Shown piece after piece: positions 25,412 through 36,900 of a DNA stretch of 63,751 nt; the first letter of the stretch is position 1; each line of letters opens with the position of its first letter. The notes beneath the pieces were generated by a model. That model searched no databases. It worked only from the letters and a program-made list of their open reading frames with translations, and was not told the DNA's origin. The stretch is taken from contig LYSV01000031.1 in the NCBI GenBank assembly GCA_001657315.1, forward strand, positions 1 through 63,751, in the 5' to 3' direction. Origin of the DNA: Flammeovirgaceae bacterium BBD 1991-12. GTDB lineage: Bacteria; Bacteroidota; Bacteroidia; Cytophagales; Cyclobacteriaceae. Position numbers and translations under genes: made by a program.

Positions 25412-26364
25412 TACCAAGTAAACTCCGTGCATATAACTATCGCAATGGCGAATGGGAGACCGTTAACAGGTGGAGTTTGATCAAGATGTCTCAGGTAGAA
25501 TATGATAAATTCAAAGAGCTATATTTTCCTTTGTATCTAAAAAAAAGTAAAGAGAGTTATAAGCTTACTTTCAACAGAGGACAAAAGACATTTCGATTCT
25601 ATCCTGGAGAACTTCCAGATGATAAGAAGGGATCTTCAGGGTTGACTATTTCTCATCAAATAGCCCAAGAGGTAATCTCTGATTTGAGAATTTTAAATCT
25701 CAAGCTTACAGATAAACGTTTTAAGCCCTATAAGAAAGTTGATATCGAAATAGAGGCAGATCAAATCTTTGAAGAGTTTCGAACGACTGCAAATGACAAT
25801 AAGTATGTGGTCGATTTGTTAATTGTCTTTTCAAAACCTGAATCATTAGCGTTGAAATGGAACCGAGTATTGATATTAGAAGTCTTTGTTACAAATGATG
25901 TTAGAGAGAAGAAAATAATTGATTTTGAGAAAAAGGGAGTGTTACTCGCTGAAGTTGTGATTGGATCGAAGTTAAAGGTAAAAAAGGGTGCTTCTGAGGT
26001 AACTGAAAAAGAAGAAGCTGAGCTAAGACAAATCATGACTCATGCATTTAAAAAACAAATCTTTGGAGACTTATTGATTGATACTACATCTACAAAATAT
26101 CTGGAAAACGCGACAATTAATGAATTAGAAACCAAAGTTTCTTCTTTAGAAGGAAAGATTAAAAACCTTCAAGGCCAGATGTACGAAATGGAAAAAGAAT
26201 ATGCACAAAAGGATAAACTGATCAGGAAACTTCATTCAGGTATGAAACGAGCAGAATTGCAAGTAAAGGAGAATGAGATGAAGGGTAAGAAGTTGCAGAC
26301 GGAAATAGAAAAATGGGAAAACAAGTCTAAATTTCAGCGTTTTATGGATTTACTTAGAAAGTAG
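25408..26364 (+). CDS. CoiA-like putative nuclease with C-terminal coiled coil
   Basis: A 318-residue protein overlapping the toxin gene by 4 bp (ATGA). Residues about 130-190 read VVDLLIVF...LILEVFVTNDVREKKIIDFEKKG...AEV, with D136, E158, K168/K169 and E182 placed as in the PD-(D/E)XK-like core of competence CoiA-type proteins, whose hallmark is IE-x-x-VTH followed by K and a second E. Here the H is N163. Residues about 232-310 form a long coiled coil (TINELETKVSSLEGKIKNL onwards). The gene is AT-rich and I know of no standard third gene in AbiE systems, so its function in the cassette is open. Confidence 0.55.
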   Translation: MIPSKLRAYNYRNGEWETVNRWSLIKMSQVEYDKFKELYFPLYLKKSKESYKLTFNRGQKTFRFYPGELPDDKKGSSGLTISHQIAQEVISDLRILNLKLTDKRFKPYKKVDIEIEADQIFEEFRTTANDNKYVVDLLIVFSKPESLALKWNRVLILEVFVTNDVREKKIIDFEKKGVLLAEVVIGSKLKVKKGASEVTEKEEAELRQIMTHAFKKQIFGDLLIDTTSTKYLENATINELETKVSSLEGKIKNLQGQMYEMEKEYAQKDKLIRKLHSGMKRAELQVKENEMKGKKLQTEIEKWENKSKFQRFMDLLRK

Positions 26365-26436
26365 AAAAGATCAACCAATAGTTGCTAAGCTAACGTAATA
26401 CCCTCATTATCAGCTCACTTTAGCGGCAAAAAAGAA

Positions 26437-26467
26437 GGGGGAAAGTATTTTGAAAATACTTTCCCCC
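26437..26467 (-). terminator. Rho-independent terminator of ssrA
   Basis: Perfect 15-bp arms (26437-26451 and 26453-26467, GGGGGAAAG... against ...CTTTCCCCC) close a hairpin 2 nt beyond the CCA end of tmRNA. On the minus strand it is followed by TTCTTTTTTG. Strong stem plus T tract make this a confident terminator. Confidence 0.85.
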
Positions 26468-26469
26468 TT

Positions 26470-26876
26470 TGGTGGAGCCGGAGAGATTCGAACTCTCGTC
26501 CAGAGAAGGTAACTATCGTATCTTCTACATGCTTAGCTATACATTAAATTTTCGAATAAAGCCAGGTAGATAGCGACCAAACTTTACCTTAGTTGCAGTT
26601 AGTTTCACACAGGCATCACAACCCTGCCGGCGCTAGTACTGTTTATCGACACTCCAGATCAAAACCTACAGCACAAAGATCCTGTAGAGTGTGGCCTGGA
26701 ACCAATCTGATTGGTTACCAATTAAGCCTGTTATCTCAACATCCTGTTAAGATTAGGCAGCCATGGCGTAGTTAGATTCGCCAAGTATAATATGGAACTA
26801 TTGATCAAGGCGCTCATTCCATGCGCCTGCATGCTTACACACGTAATCACTCATCCTGTCGAAACCGGTCGGCCCC
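26470..26876 (-). ncRNA. ssrA: Transfer-messenger RNA (tmRNA)
   Basis: About 407 nt. The 5' end GGGGCCG (complement of 26870-26876) pairs with CGGCTCC before ACCA at the 3' end (26470-26480), giving the 7-bp acceptor stem. The T arm carries the GTTCGAAT-type loop (near 26485-26495). After GGGGCCG the 5' domain reads ACCGGTTTCGACAGG, typical of bacterial tmRNA. The tag frame is at 26753-26782 and encodes G-E-S-N-Y-A-M-A-A then TAA. tmRNA rescues stalled ribosomes and marks the unfinished chain for proteolysis. Its 3' end faces the AT-rich island, and ssrA 3' ends are frequent integration sites. Confidence 0.95.
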
Positions 26877-26909
26877 GGTAAGATCTGATGATGGTGTTCA
26901 ACAGATTTA

Positions 26910-26917
26910 CAAATATA
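26910..26917 (-). promoter_or_regulatory. Promoter -7 element of ssrA
   Basis: On the minus strand TATATTTG is an exact TAnnTTTG match, 33 bp upstream of the mature tmRNA 5' end. No clean TTTG is seen at -33. The transcript would carry a short leader removed by RNase P. Confidence 0.55.
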
Positions 26918-27058
26918 CTGTGAATAAAGTTTCAGCCACAGTCAGAAGCGTTTTTTGATCTATATAAAACAAGCCATGGCATAAACTTCCACTACCGGAA
27001 CTTCCTTTTTATACCTTTGTATTACTGACGGCAGGTCAACAGTTCCTAACTTCACGCT

Positions 27059-27859
27059 ATGAGATGGAAATACCCTGGTTCCCTGCTGCTGCCCCTGTTT
27101 CTTTACCATTTTTGCACTGGCCAGATCCTGAAGGTGGACAAGGCCAGCATTGATTCCGACTCTTCACACTATTTTATGGGTAGCCTGAACATGGACTTTA
27201 ACCTGAACAACAGGGCTACAACAGAGGAGCAGGAGGTGACATTCAGGGGGTTATCAGCTCACGCAGATATGGTATATGTGGCGAAAAGGCACGCTTATCT
27301 GTTGATCAATACCATTAATTATTTTAAATCCACGGGAGGCCCGCTGATCAGTACAGGTTATGCTCATTTTCGCATTAATTTTCTCAGACGAAAAAAGGTA
27401 TCTTATGAAGTTTTCACCCAGGTTCAGTATGATGACGGAAGGAGAATGCCATTCCGCTTTCTACAGGGAGGTGGGTTGAGGTTCAATCTAAAAAAAAATG
27501 AAAATACAAAGCTTCATATAGGCGTAGGTGCCATGTTTGAGCGGGAAGAATGGAAGTCACTGGAAGTAGAAGGTGAGGTCATAGAAAGAAACATCTGGAA
27601 AACATCCAACTATGCCAGCGGGCAATTTACGATAAATGAGTTTGTGGGCTTTAATGTTATCGGCTATTATCAGGGAGGCTACGATTACGATTCTGACCTT
27701 TTCAGAAACAGGGTAAGTGGCGACCTGATACTAAAAGTAAAGCTTACTGAGAAATTGTCCTTTCTGACCAGCTTCACCCTTCAGTATGAAGACCGTCCGG
27801 TTATACCTATCAATAACCTGGTATACTCTCTCACAAATGGTATGAAATGGAATTTCTGA
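27059..27859 (+). CDS. DUF481-type outer-membrane beta-barrel protein
   Basis: A 266-residue secreted protein. A signal peptide (residues 1-21, ending TGQ) is followed by alternating beta strands typical of the DUF481 barrel family, such as YEVFTQVQYDDGRRMPFRFL, LHIGVGAMFEREEW and ISTGYAHFRINF. The final residue is phenylalanine (KWNF), as usual for proteins folded by the BAM complex. Function is unknown. It stands alone between ssrA and the giant peptidase, converging on the latter. Confidence 0.8.
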   Translation: MRWKYPGSLLLPLFLYHFCTGQILKVDKASIDSDSSHYFMGSLNMDFNLNNRATTEEQEVTFRGLSAHADMVYVAKRHAYLLINTINYFKSTGGPLISTGYAHFRINFLRRKKVSYEVFTQVQYDDGRRMPFRFLQGGGLRFNLKKNENTKLHIGVGAMFEREEWKSLEVEGEVIERNIWKTSNYASGQFTINEFVGFNVIGYYQGGYDYDSDLFRNRVSGDLILKVKLTEKLSFLTSFTLQYEDRPVIPINNLVYSLTNGMKWNF

Positions 27860-27869
27860 GCTATAAAAA

Positions 27870-27901
27870 AGGAAGCTGATCCGTAAATGGATCAGCTTCC
27901 T
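27870..27901 (-). terminator. Terminator of the giant peptidase gene
   Basis: AGGAAGCTGATCC (27870-27882) and GGATCAGCTTCCT (27889-27901) are perfect 13-bp arms around 6 nt. On the minus strand the stem is followed by TTTTTTATAG, a good T tract, 46 bp after the peptidase stop codon. It may also serve the plus-strand DUF481 gene. Confidence 0.8.
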
Positions 27902-27946
27902 GCACATTTGACAAATTATACTACTGAACAGTATTTTGTAGCTGGA

Positions 27947-30900
27947 CTATCTTTTGATCATCAGATGAGATCTTCGCGATGAGTTGTCCTCTGCTATAAT
28001 AGTCAGCATATAGGTTCCTTCTGCCAGATGCTGTGCCTGTATTTCGGTATTGATCTCACCAAAAACAGATTTCGCTCTTCCGCGGAATACTTCGGAGCCG
28101 TACAGGTCATGTACAATGACTTCATAGCTACCTTCTACTACCACTTCCATACTTACAGATATCTTCTCTCTGAATGGATTAGGGAAGGTGACAATAGTTT
28201 CACTGGCTTCTTCATCAGGCACGTTATTCTCAGACATTCTTAGCGCAAATGGCTCAGCCTCTGTTGAGTATGCATTGATACAGGCTATGCCATCCAGGTC
28301 AAAACCTTCTGCCTCAGGACCAAAGTCTTCCGGGTTGGAGGTATCGACTATTTTTACATAATTGATATCTGGCAGACCCGTGGTCGCAATATCAATTCTC
28401 GTATCCTTACAAGCCTGACCAGCAAAGAAGAAATCCACACCATCCTGTGATAAATATACATCCGCAGTTTCAGGATAATCACTGCAAGGTAGGCCCGTAT
28501 CACGATAGGACGTTTCCACCACCATAAAATCATCACCCGGCTGATCCATTACCGTGGCATTCAGCCTGATCACAATGGAGCCACCAAAACCAAGGGATAC
28601 AAAGTTAAATCCATCCTCCTGCTCCGGCATACCCAATGCATTTTCCGGGTTGCTTTTTCTGGGAGGAATAGGTTTTCCATTGTTTTTCTTTCCCTGGTCG
28701 AATGCTATCAACTCATCTCCGAAGCATGAGTTGTCTATATCGCAGATCTCTCCCTCTGAATCTTCACGCTTTTGCCGTTCCACTCCATCCTCGTTGAGCC
28801 ACCGGATAACCGTGGTATTGGGAGTGCCAGGCACTGTTTCTGTAAAGAAGAAGGAATCACTATCTCCGGCAGCGTAGATAATGCCACTCTGATCCGTATC
28901 TACCACATGCCAGGTAGCCATTACCTGAAAAGGATTACGGTTCCTTACCCTCCATCTTCTGAACAGGTCCGGATTGTTGCTACACATGGATCTGAGGAGC
29001 AGGTTTCGTACCTCACAGGGCAACCCGCTACTTTCAGCCGTAGCTTCATTGGAGGCGGATGTATGATCCAGCCAACGTAGCTTTACTGTATTGGGCCGGT
29101 CAGTCTGTGTAGGGCTGACAAAGTAATTAACACCCGGAGTAAGGGTAACACTGTCGCTCACATCGGAGCCCACAAGGAACCAAAAAGCGTCTACATCAAA
29201 CTTGTTAGGATTATTGACCTCCCATCTTCGCTCACTATCCGGATTGTCAGAACAGGCTGCCGCCAGCTCCAATGGTTCTACAACCACTGCATGCATGGTC
29301 ATTTTCAACGCCCTTTCAGGTTCACTGGGAACATTGGTCAGCAACACAAGATCCCTGGTATAAGTGCCAGGCTCTACTTCTGTTGCATCAAATGTTACCG
29401 TAACATCAATGGATTCACCCTCACCTAAAACACCCTGGCCAGGATCAAGCGTAAGCCAGCGTATCCCTGAATAGATCAGCTCCACTTCATCGATCTGTGC
29501 GTACCAGTCCCAGTCGCCGGTGTTAGGATTGTAATAGTGCCACCTTAACATTATGGACGGAGCCCCAAGGATATAACTGTCCAGTTCAACACTGACAAAT
29601 TCTCCCGGAACCCCCCTGAAGGTACCATGATCTTCGTTCCAGCTGATCACCGTTGTCCACGAGCTACCACCATCGGTACTGATATCAAGATCAAGGAAGT
29701 CACGGTTCAGATAGTTCTGGTAGTTTACATAATACTGTAGTACTATGCCTTCTTTCTTCGCAACATCGATGACAGGTGTTATAAGTTCCGTGTCATATTC
29801 AACCACTCCGGCATCACCACTATTCGCGCCGGCTGCCTGTCCTTCTCCTCCGGTAAAGTTATCAGAAGTAATGTCCCAGACTACACCATTACCAGCGTTG
29901 TCAATTACGGACCACCCTTCAGGTGGGAAGGTACCCTCAAATCCTTCATAAAGAAGCTGCTCTCCTTCCACAAAGGTCACCGCTCCTACCGGCACTCTTG
30001 TTCTTGAACCCTCTTCGTCCATCCGGATCTTTTCAAGCTCAGCTTCTGTAAGTACATCCGTACTTCTTCTGGCGAAAACACCGGGCTCCGGAGCCTTGGA
30101 ATAGCCAGCAAACCCAAAACGTAAGTTAGCTTCACCTGTATTGGTGATGGTAAGTGTATGTTCCTGCGTAGAACCTACAAATACAGTACTCTCGATGGAT
30201 TCCGGACTAACTTCAAGCGCCGGTGGATTGATGACTTCCAACGTAACGGGAATATTCACCGCACTGTTATCAGGATCATTGTTGAAGACAATGATATTCT
30301 CATTGTACACACCTTTTTCCAGGAAGGTGGCATCGAAAGTAACTTCAATCTCCACAGTTTCGCCAGCTGCTACATTCCCAAACTCCGGATTGGTGGACAG
30401 GAATGGTACGGGAGCCTCGCCGTCCCAGATATTGAAATCGTCCATATCCATGGTAGGCCCGGCCACCTCCATTGCAGAAAGAATGACTACCTCCTCGATA
30501 TCTCCTGCAAAACCCTGACCGCTGAATACCAACTGCTGATCTACGAATATGTCGAAAAACCCAGTGGCTCGTTCGCTTTGTAATTTAAGATTAAAATAGC
30601 CTTCGGGAAGAGCGGGAGCTATTGTTTCAAAGATGGTTCCACCGCTACCGTCATCCACCAGGGCCATAACAGAGCCATCAGGATTTACCTGCAACCTTGT
30701 AACCACTAACTGAGCTGTAGCAGACTGTGGGATGAGCTGCCAGGTAGCACCAGTACCATCTACCTGTATGTCTGCACTAAATGAAGAAATGGGTTCTGAA
30801 CCAACACCTACATTTGGTGAGGCAGCTGCTGATGTCGTAACTCCACTGGACTCTCCTCTGAAATGTTGATCTCCACTATCTGGATTTTCCTGCTCAACCG

Positions 30901-33900
30901 TCCAGTTACCGAACAGACCAAACCAACCGTCCTGACCACTGATATCTCCGAGGTCGAAGCTTTCAAAGTCTGTACCATAAACCGGCATAATTGACGATCT
31001 GTCCGGTAGTACTCCCCTGATATCCACAGCTGTCTTTCCGGAGAACAGTTCATCGCCACCTTCCAGCCTGCCTGTACTCTTTACACTCAAGGGTCTTTCC
31101 TGTTTATCCTTCCGAACGGAAACCACCTGTGCATTTTTGAAAAAGCCTCCCAGATTATATCTCAGAATACTTTCACCATTATTGGTAATGGACAGTGTCT
31201 GGGTTGACGAAAAACCAGCCACGAGCTCCTCTTCAAGTGAGGTTGGCTCCACAACTATTTCTGCAGGTTCCAGCACATCCATGATGGAAAGTACAGAGGC
31301 TACAGGTGCATTGCTGTTCACCAGAATACCACCAAAGTACTGTCCAGGATTCACTTTTGAAGCATCGAACGTCACATTTACCGGGTAACTTTCCCCTACA
31401 GGAATAGTACCAACTGCCGGATCAACCACCAGCCAAGTAGTGGCATCTGAGAGGATCTCCACGTCATCGATCTGGGCATAAAAGTCCCAGTCACCTGTAT
31501 TGGGATTGTAGTATCTCCACCGGAGCTGCATGGTGCTGGCATCTGCCAGATAGTCATCCAGTTCGACCACAACAAACTCACCGGGCAGATCGAATGCCGT
31601 TCCGTGAGACTCATTCCAGCTCAGTACAGTGGTCCAGGAGGCACCATTGTCAGTGGTGATATCAAGATCAAGGAAATCACCATTCAGGTAATTAAGATAG
31701 TTGGCATTGTACTGTACAACCACACCTGTCCTACCCTCGATATTAACAACAGGAGTGATCAATTCGGTGTCATATTCCACACCCTCATTGGCATCACTGT
31801 TCACACTCGGGGCCTCGCCTGAACCACTCCAGTTTTCCATACCATGGACCTCGGTTACATCCCATTTTAGCCCTTGTCCTTCATTATCCACTACCGTCCA
31901 GTCAGCGGGAGGAAAAGTGCCCCCGTCGAAGTTCTCTGTCAGCAGTTTTTCTCCTACCATAAGCCGAACACTCGATGGTACGGGTTTCTGATTTTGAATA
32001 TGGGTCAGATATTGTTCAAACTTGGCGCTACTCTTTTCGGGCCGGGGACTGCTTTCGAAGTTCATATTCTGATCTTCCAGATCAGCCCCCAATACATTAA
32101 TGGCAAAGTCTACAGGTTGCCCTCCAGTATTCCTGATCAGTAATTCCTGAGTTTCTGACTCCCTGAAGTTTACCACCTGCTCCAGTAGTTGCGGAGTAAC
32201 TTCCACAGCAGCATCGCCGGTTACCACAAAAGCTGTCGGTACGATCAGGTCAGGTGAAGGAAAACCGTCCAAAAAGATCTCCAGGTTTCTGTAGTAGGTG
32301 CCAAACTGTGTTTTCGACCCATCGAAGGTGACTTCAAGGTCTACACTGGAGCCTGCCGGTATGATGCCTGACATTTCAGACAGCATGAGAAAATCCGGCG
32401 CATAACGGCCTTCATATACGTCCAGGTCATCCATATTGAAAATCGGCCCGAACTCTTCCATTTGTCCAACCACTACCACATACTCAAGATCTGTGGAGAA
32501 TGCACCTCCCTCGAACACTTCAGCGCTGTTAATGAAAAACTTAAAGGTCTGAGTACTCTTGTCCACTTCAAAAGCTATATTGAAGTAGTCATCCGGGATC
32601 GTAAATGCTATGGTGTCGAGTTCTGCTCCACCCTCATCATTGGCCGACACCATCACTACACCGCCTTGCTCATCGAAGATAACGCGGGCGTTAATGGCTG
32701 TTGAAGACTCCGTAGAGATCCACCACGAAGCGCCTGTTTCGACATAAATATCCATAGCAGCGGTAGTTACAGATTCGCTGACCATATTGAGTTGGGGAGT
32801 GAATGAAACAGACTGACCAAACCCATCCGAAAGACCTTCAAAATGTTTTGCACCACTTTTAGGATTGGACTCCTCAACTCTCCAGTTGCCAAACTGGCCT
32901 GTCCAGCCCTGCTGGCCGTTTATGTTTCCAACAGAAAAATTCTCAAACCCTGTACTGTATGCCTCAGCACCTGCCACATTTTGCACAGCCGATGACTTAT
33001 CGACAGCTGACGCATAATCCAAAGCTGATCCACTAAAGGCCATAGATCTGGGAGGATCATTATCGACAACAGCACTTGTTTCCTCGGAAGAAGACGGACG
33101 CGCTATATCAATAACAAATTCAGCATCTGCAGAGCCGTTATTGGCGAGAGTAAGTATGCGTGTTTCAGATAACCCTTTCAATACAGTAACGCTCAGCTCT
33201 TCCGGCGAGGCCACCACCACAGGGCCAATGACTGTCAGGTCAACAGGTACCTGGACCAGGGAATTGACAGGATCATTCGACGAAATATCAATGGAGGCCT
33301 GGTAGGTACCGGCTTCAAGTCCGTCAGCACTGATGGAAACAGTCACGTCTACAGATTCATTCTGTGACAGTGTACCTAATGTTATATCAGTACTAACAAA
33401 GGTAGCTCCTGAAAGCCACAGGATCGCATTGTGATAAAGAACAGGCAGGTCACCGGTCCATCCCGGGCTACCCTGGCCATCACTGGGCAGGATATTCAGA
33501 GCCACAACATTTTCGTTGGCCGCTGCAAAATGATTGCCATCTGACCAGTCGGCAAGAAGTATAGCGTCTTCCGCCAGGGCAGGATCCTGCCATAAGAAGG
33601 AATTGGAGATACTATTCACACCTGCCATGACCGGATGATCGGGGGCGTGTATGGTTCCCATGGAAGTGGTGCCCGAAAAATCAGAGGTAGTACCTGTGAA
33701 CGGCCCGTAACCCTCCGTAATAAAGCGACCTTCCAATGCCCAGGCATCATAGTCATAGGCGAAGCAATTGGCCACGACTTTGCCTCCTTCATCAATGTAA
33801 TCAGCCAGTAGATCTCCTACAATGGCAGGATCTATAGACCCGGCAGCCAGCCACTGCGTATTATTCGAAGTGACAACCACATCATAAGGTGAAAGGTCAG

Positions 33901-36900
33901 AAAGGGAGAGACCAGGCAGATCAGCCTTAGGAAAAGTGGAAACGTTAAGATCCGGGAAGGCTGCCAACGTAGCGGAAAGGTCCGAAACATCATCGTCCGG
34001 CGTAAGGACAAGTACGTTCAACTCGCTTGCACTTAATCTCACATCGGCCATCAGACTTAATCCTGTGAATGACCCTGCAGGCTTTTGTTTTGTCACCTGC
34101 GCGGAAGAAACGACTGCCTCCACAGGATCTAACTGTATCGCTACTGACGATGCTTCGGCTTCCGTTTCATTTGTCTCTATTGAAAACTCCAGGGTAGCCA
34201 CTCCATTGTTTGTAATGGTCATTGTCTCCGTGGTGGCATCACCTCTGTCCAGTTCAACACTAAAGGACGTTGGTGTCACTGATATGGCAGGTGCCTCCAC
34301 ACCACTCCCTGACAGATCAACTGCCAACTCAGGATTGTCAGTGTCATCACTACTGATGGTTAGCGTACCGTTAGCAAGCCCCAGCGCTGTAGGTGAAAAA
34401 CTGACTTCCACATCCATTGACTCAAAAGGCGCTATGGAAAAACCAGTATCATCAGATACGGAAAAATCACCGGTGGTAGCGAGGCCGGATACATTCAGGA
34501 TCTCCGTACCATTGTTGGTGATTTCCAATGTAGCCACAGAAGTGCCTCCTACGAAGGTATCATCAAAGTTTAACGCTTCCGGATCCACTGCAATAACGGG
34601 CTTACCTGTGCCAGTAACATTCAGGGTAGCCGGTATGGTAAAATCAGGATTCACGGGATCGTTGGTACTGATCTGAACTTCATTTTCATAGGTGCCACCA
34701 AACAGTCCGGCTGCATTAAAGGTGATATCAATCTCCTGCTGGTTCCCTCCTTCAATTACACCATTGGTCACATTCGCACTGAGGAAAGGAAAAGTATCCA
34801 ACATACCATCATAGATTAGCATATCATCCATGGCAAACTCGTTGCCCTCCACCTCCATCGGTGAGAGCAGAACGACCTGTTCAATATCCCCTGTAAAGGC
34901 TTTACCCACATACACCAACTCGTTGTTGAAGTACAGGTTCATATCAAAATTGGATCGGTTAACGATCAGCTTCAGGTCGAAATAGCCAGAGGGCACTTCC
35001 GCAGGTACCAACACAAAACCACCGGCTTCACCATCCAAAATGGACAGATCTCCGTCAGCATCAAAACTCACTCTGGTCACCACTAACTCGGCGGTGGGTG
35101 ATTGTGGTATAAACTGCCAGCTCACTCCATTGTTATCTACGCTCAGCTTTGCTGAAACTGAAGAATATTCCTGGGATCCGATACCTACCACGGGACTGAA
35201 TGTCAGCGAAAAGGCAGCCCCATCAGGAAGAGCTTCCGAAACACCCTGCAGGTGGTTAGACCCTGCGTATGGGTTTGCGGTACTTACACTCCAATCTTCA
35301 AAAGTACCTGTCCAGTCATTCTGACCATCGATATCTCCCGGGGCAAACTCCTCGAACCCTGTACTGTACTGGTCACTACCCAGTTTTCGTACATTGGCAG
35401 TAGTATAGGCTTTGGTGGTAGATAACAGTTTGCTGTGCGGCTTGACCGTTTTTACGGCTGACGAACTGGATGAAGGAGTAAAAGCAGTACCCCCAAAGGA
35501 AAGATCGAACTCCAAAGGTCCGTCACCAGCGTTGGTGATGGTGACACTTTGTGTTTCTGATTCTCCGGATACAAGGTCGGAAGTAAGTGATCCTGGCAGG
35601 ACCGATGCCGCTGGCGGATCATCTGTGGTTTCCGAAACCACATTACTGATCCCGGATACATTACCAAAAAAATCCGCAGACTTAATGGCAAAATAATAAG
35701 TGGTAGAGCTAATTAGCTCCGTTACAGTAAATGTCTCCGTACTGCCGGCAAGTGCTGCCTTAGGTGGTGAAGCCACCGGGGTAGCTGCATCAAAGTTATC
35801 GGCTGTGATCTCAGCAGTGCTGTATCGTATATCATAGCTGGAAGCAGACCCATTACCTGGGTCAGAAGGAGCAGTCCATGAAAGCGTTACACTGGACAGA
35901 TCCTTATCCGCGGCAGCCAGATCAGTGATCAGATCCGGAGCTATACCGTCATCCTGTTGCAAGGCCGCAAAAGCATTGACCCTGCCACTTCCAAGGAACT
36001 CAAGTCCCGGGAGGGGATCTGAGGTCAAAACTATCCTGTCCCATACCTGACCGGGAACAATGTTACCGATGTTTTGAGAGATAATGAGGCCGGCAACACC
36101 GGAAACATGCGGACAAGCCATGGAAGTCCCCGTCAAAAGACCATAACCGTCATTGGGGAAAGTACTCAATACATTTACTGCGGGTGCAGCTACCTCTACC
36201 CAGTCTCCACGGTTTGAAGAGGTATACTGGTCATCGTTGTGATCGGTTCCTGCCACTGACAGAACGGGGTCATAAAAACCGGGATACCATTCATTATCCA
36301 CACCGTCATTACCGGCAGCAAAGATAACGATACCACCCTGCATAGGGCCATCAGGATTTCCCAGCTCATCAAAACCCGCTTCAGCTATGAAGTAATCTAT
36401 GGCATCCAGCACAGCCTGCTCAAATACACCCGGAGCAGTATAGCCCCAGCTATTTTGTGAAATAACCGCACCCATATCTGCTCCATACACATAGGTTTCT
36501 GCAAAACCACCATTGCTGAACTGGCCAAAGGCGGCACACGACATCAAACGAACTCCATTGCCGCCACCATTACCACCGGCCACTCCGGCCACTCCAATAC
36601 CATTATTGGTAACAGCTGCTACGGTTCCGCCTACATGGGTACCATGGAAATCTGCAGGAATAGTACCTGTATTATCTCCAAAACCATACCCATTGATATC
36701 ATCAACATAGCCATTGCCATCGTCGTCAATGCCATTGCCGGGGATCTCACCGGTATTCACCCACATGTTCGCCATCAGATCCTCATGATCTACGTCTATG
36801 CCGCCATCCGTCACGGCCACGATAATATCGGAATTTCCTGTTTCCAGAGCCCAGGCCTGAGGCAGGCTTATATCCGCCCCCGGGGTACCCCCGGTCTGAC

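Noticed and set aside
26593-26775. A 60-codon open frame on the plus strand
   Set aside because: It lies fully inside the tmRNA gene on the other strand.
33936-34676. A 246-codon frame on the plus strand
   Set aside because: It is opposite the giant peptidase; its serine/valine-rich translation is the complement of the beta-domain codons.
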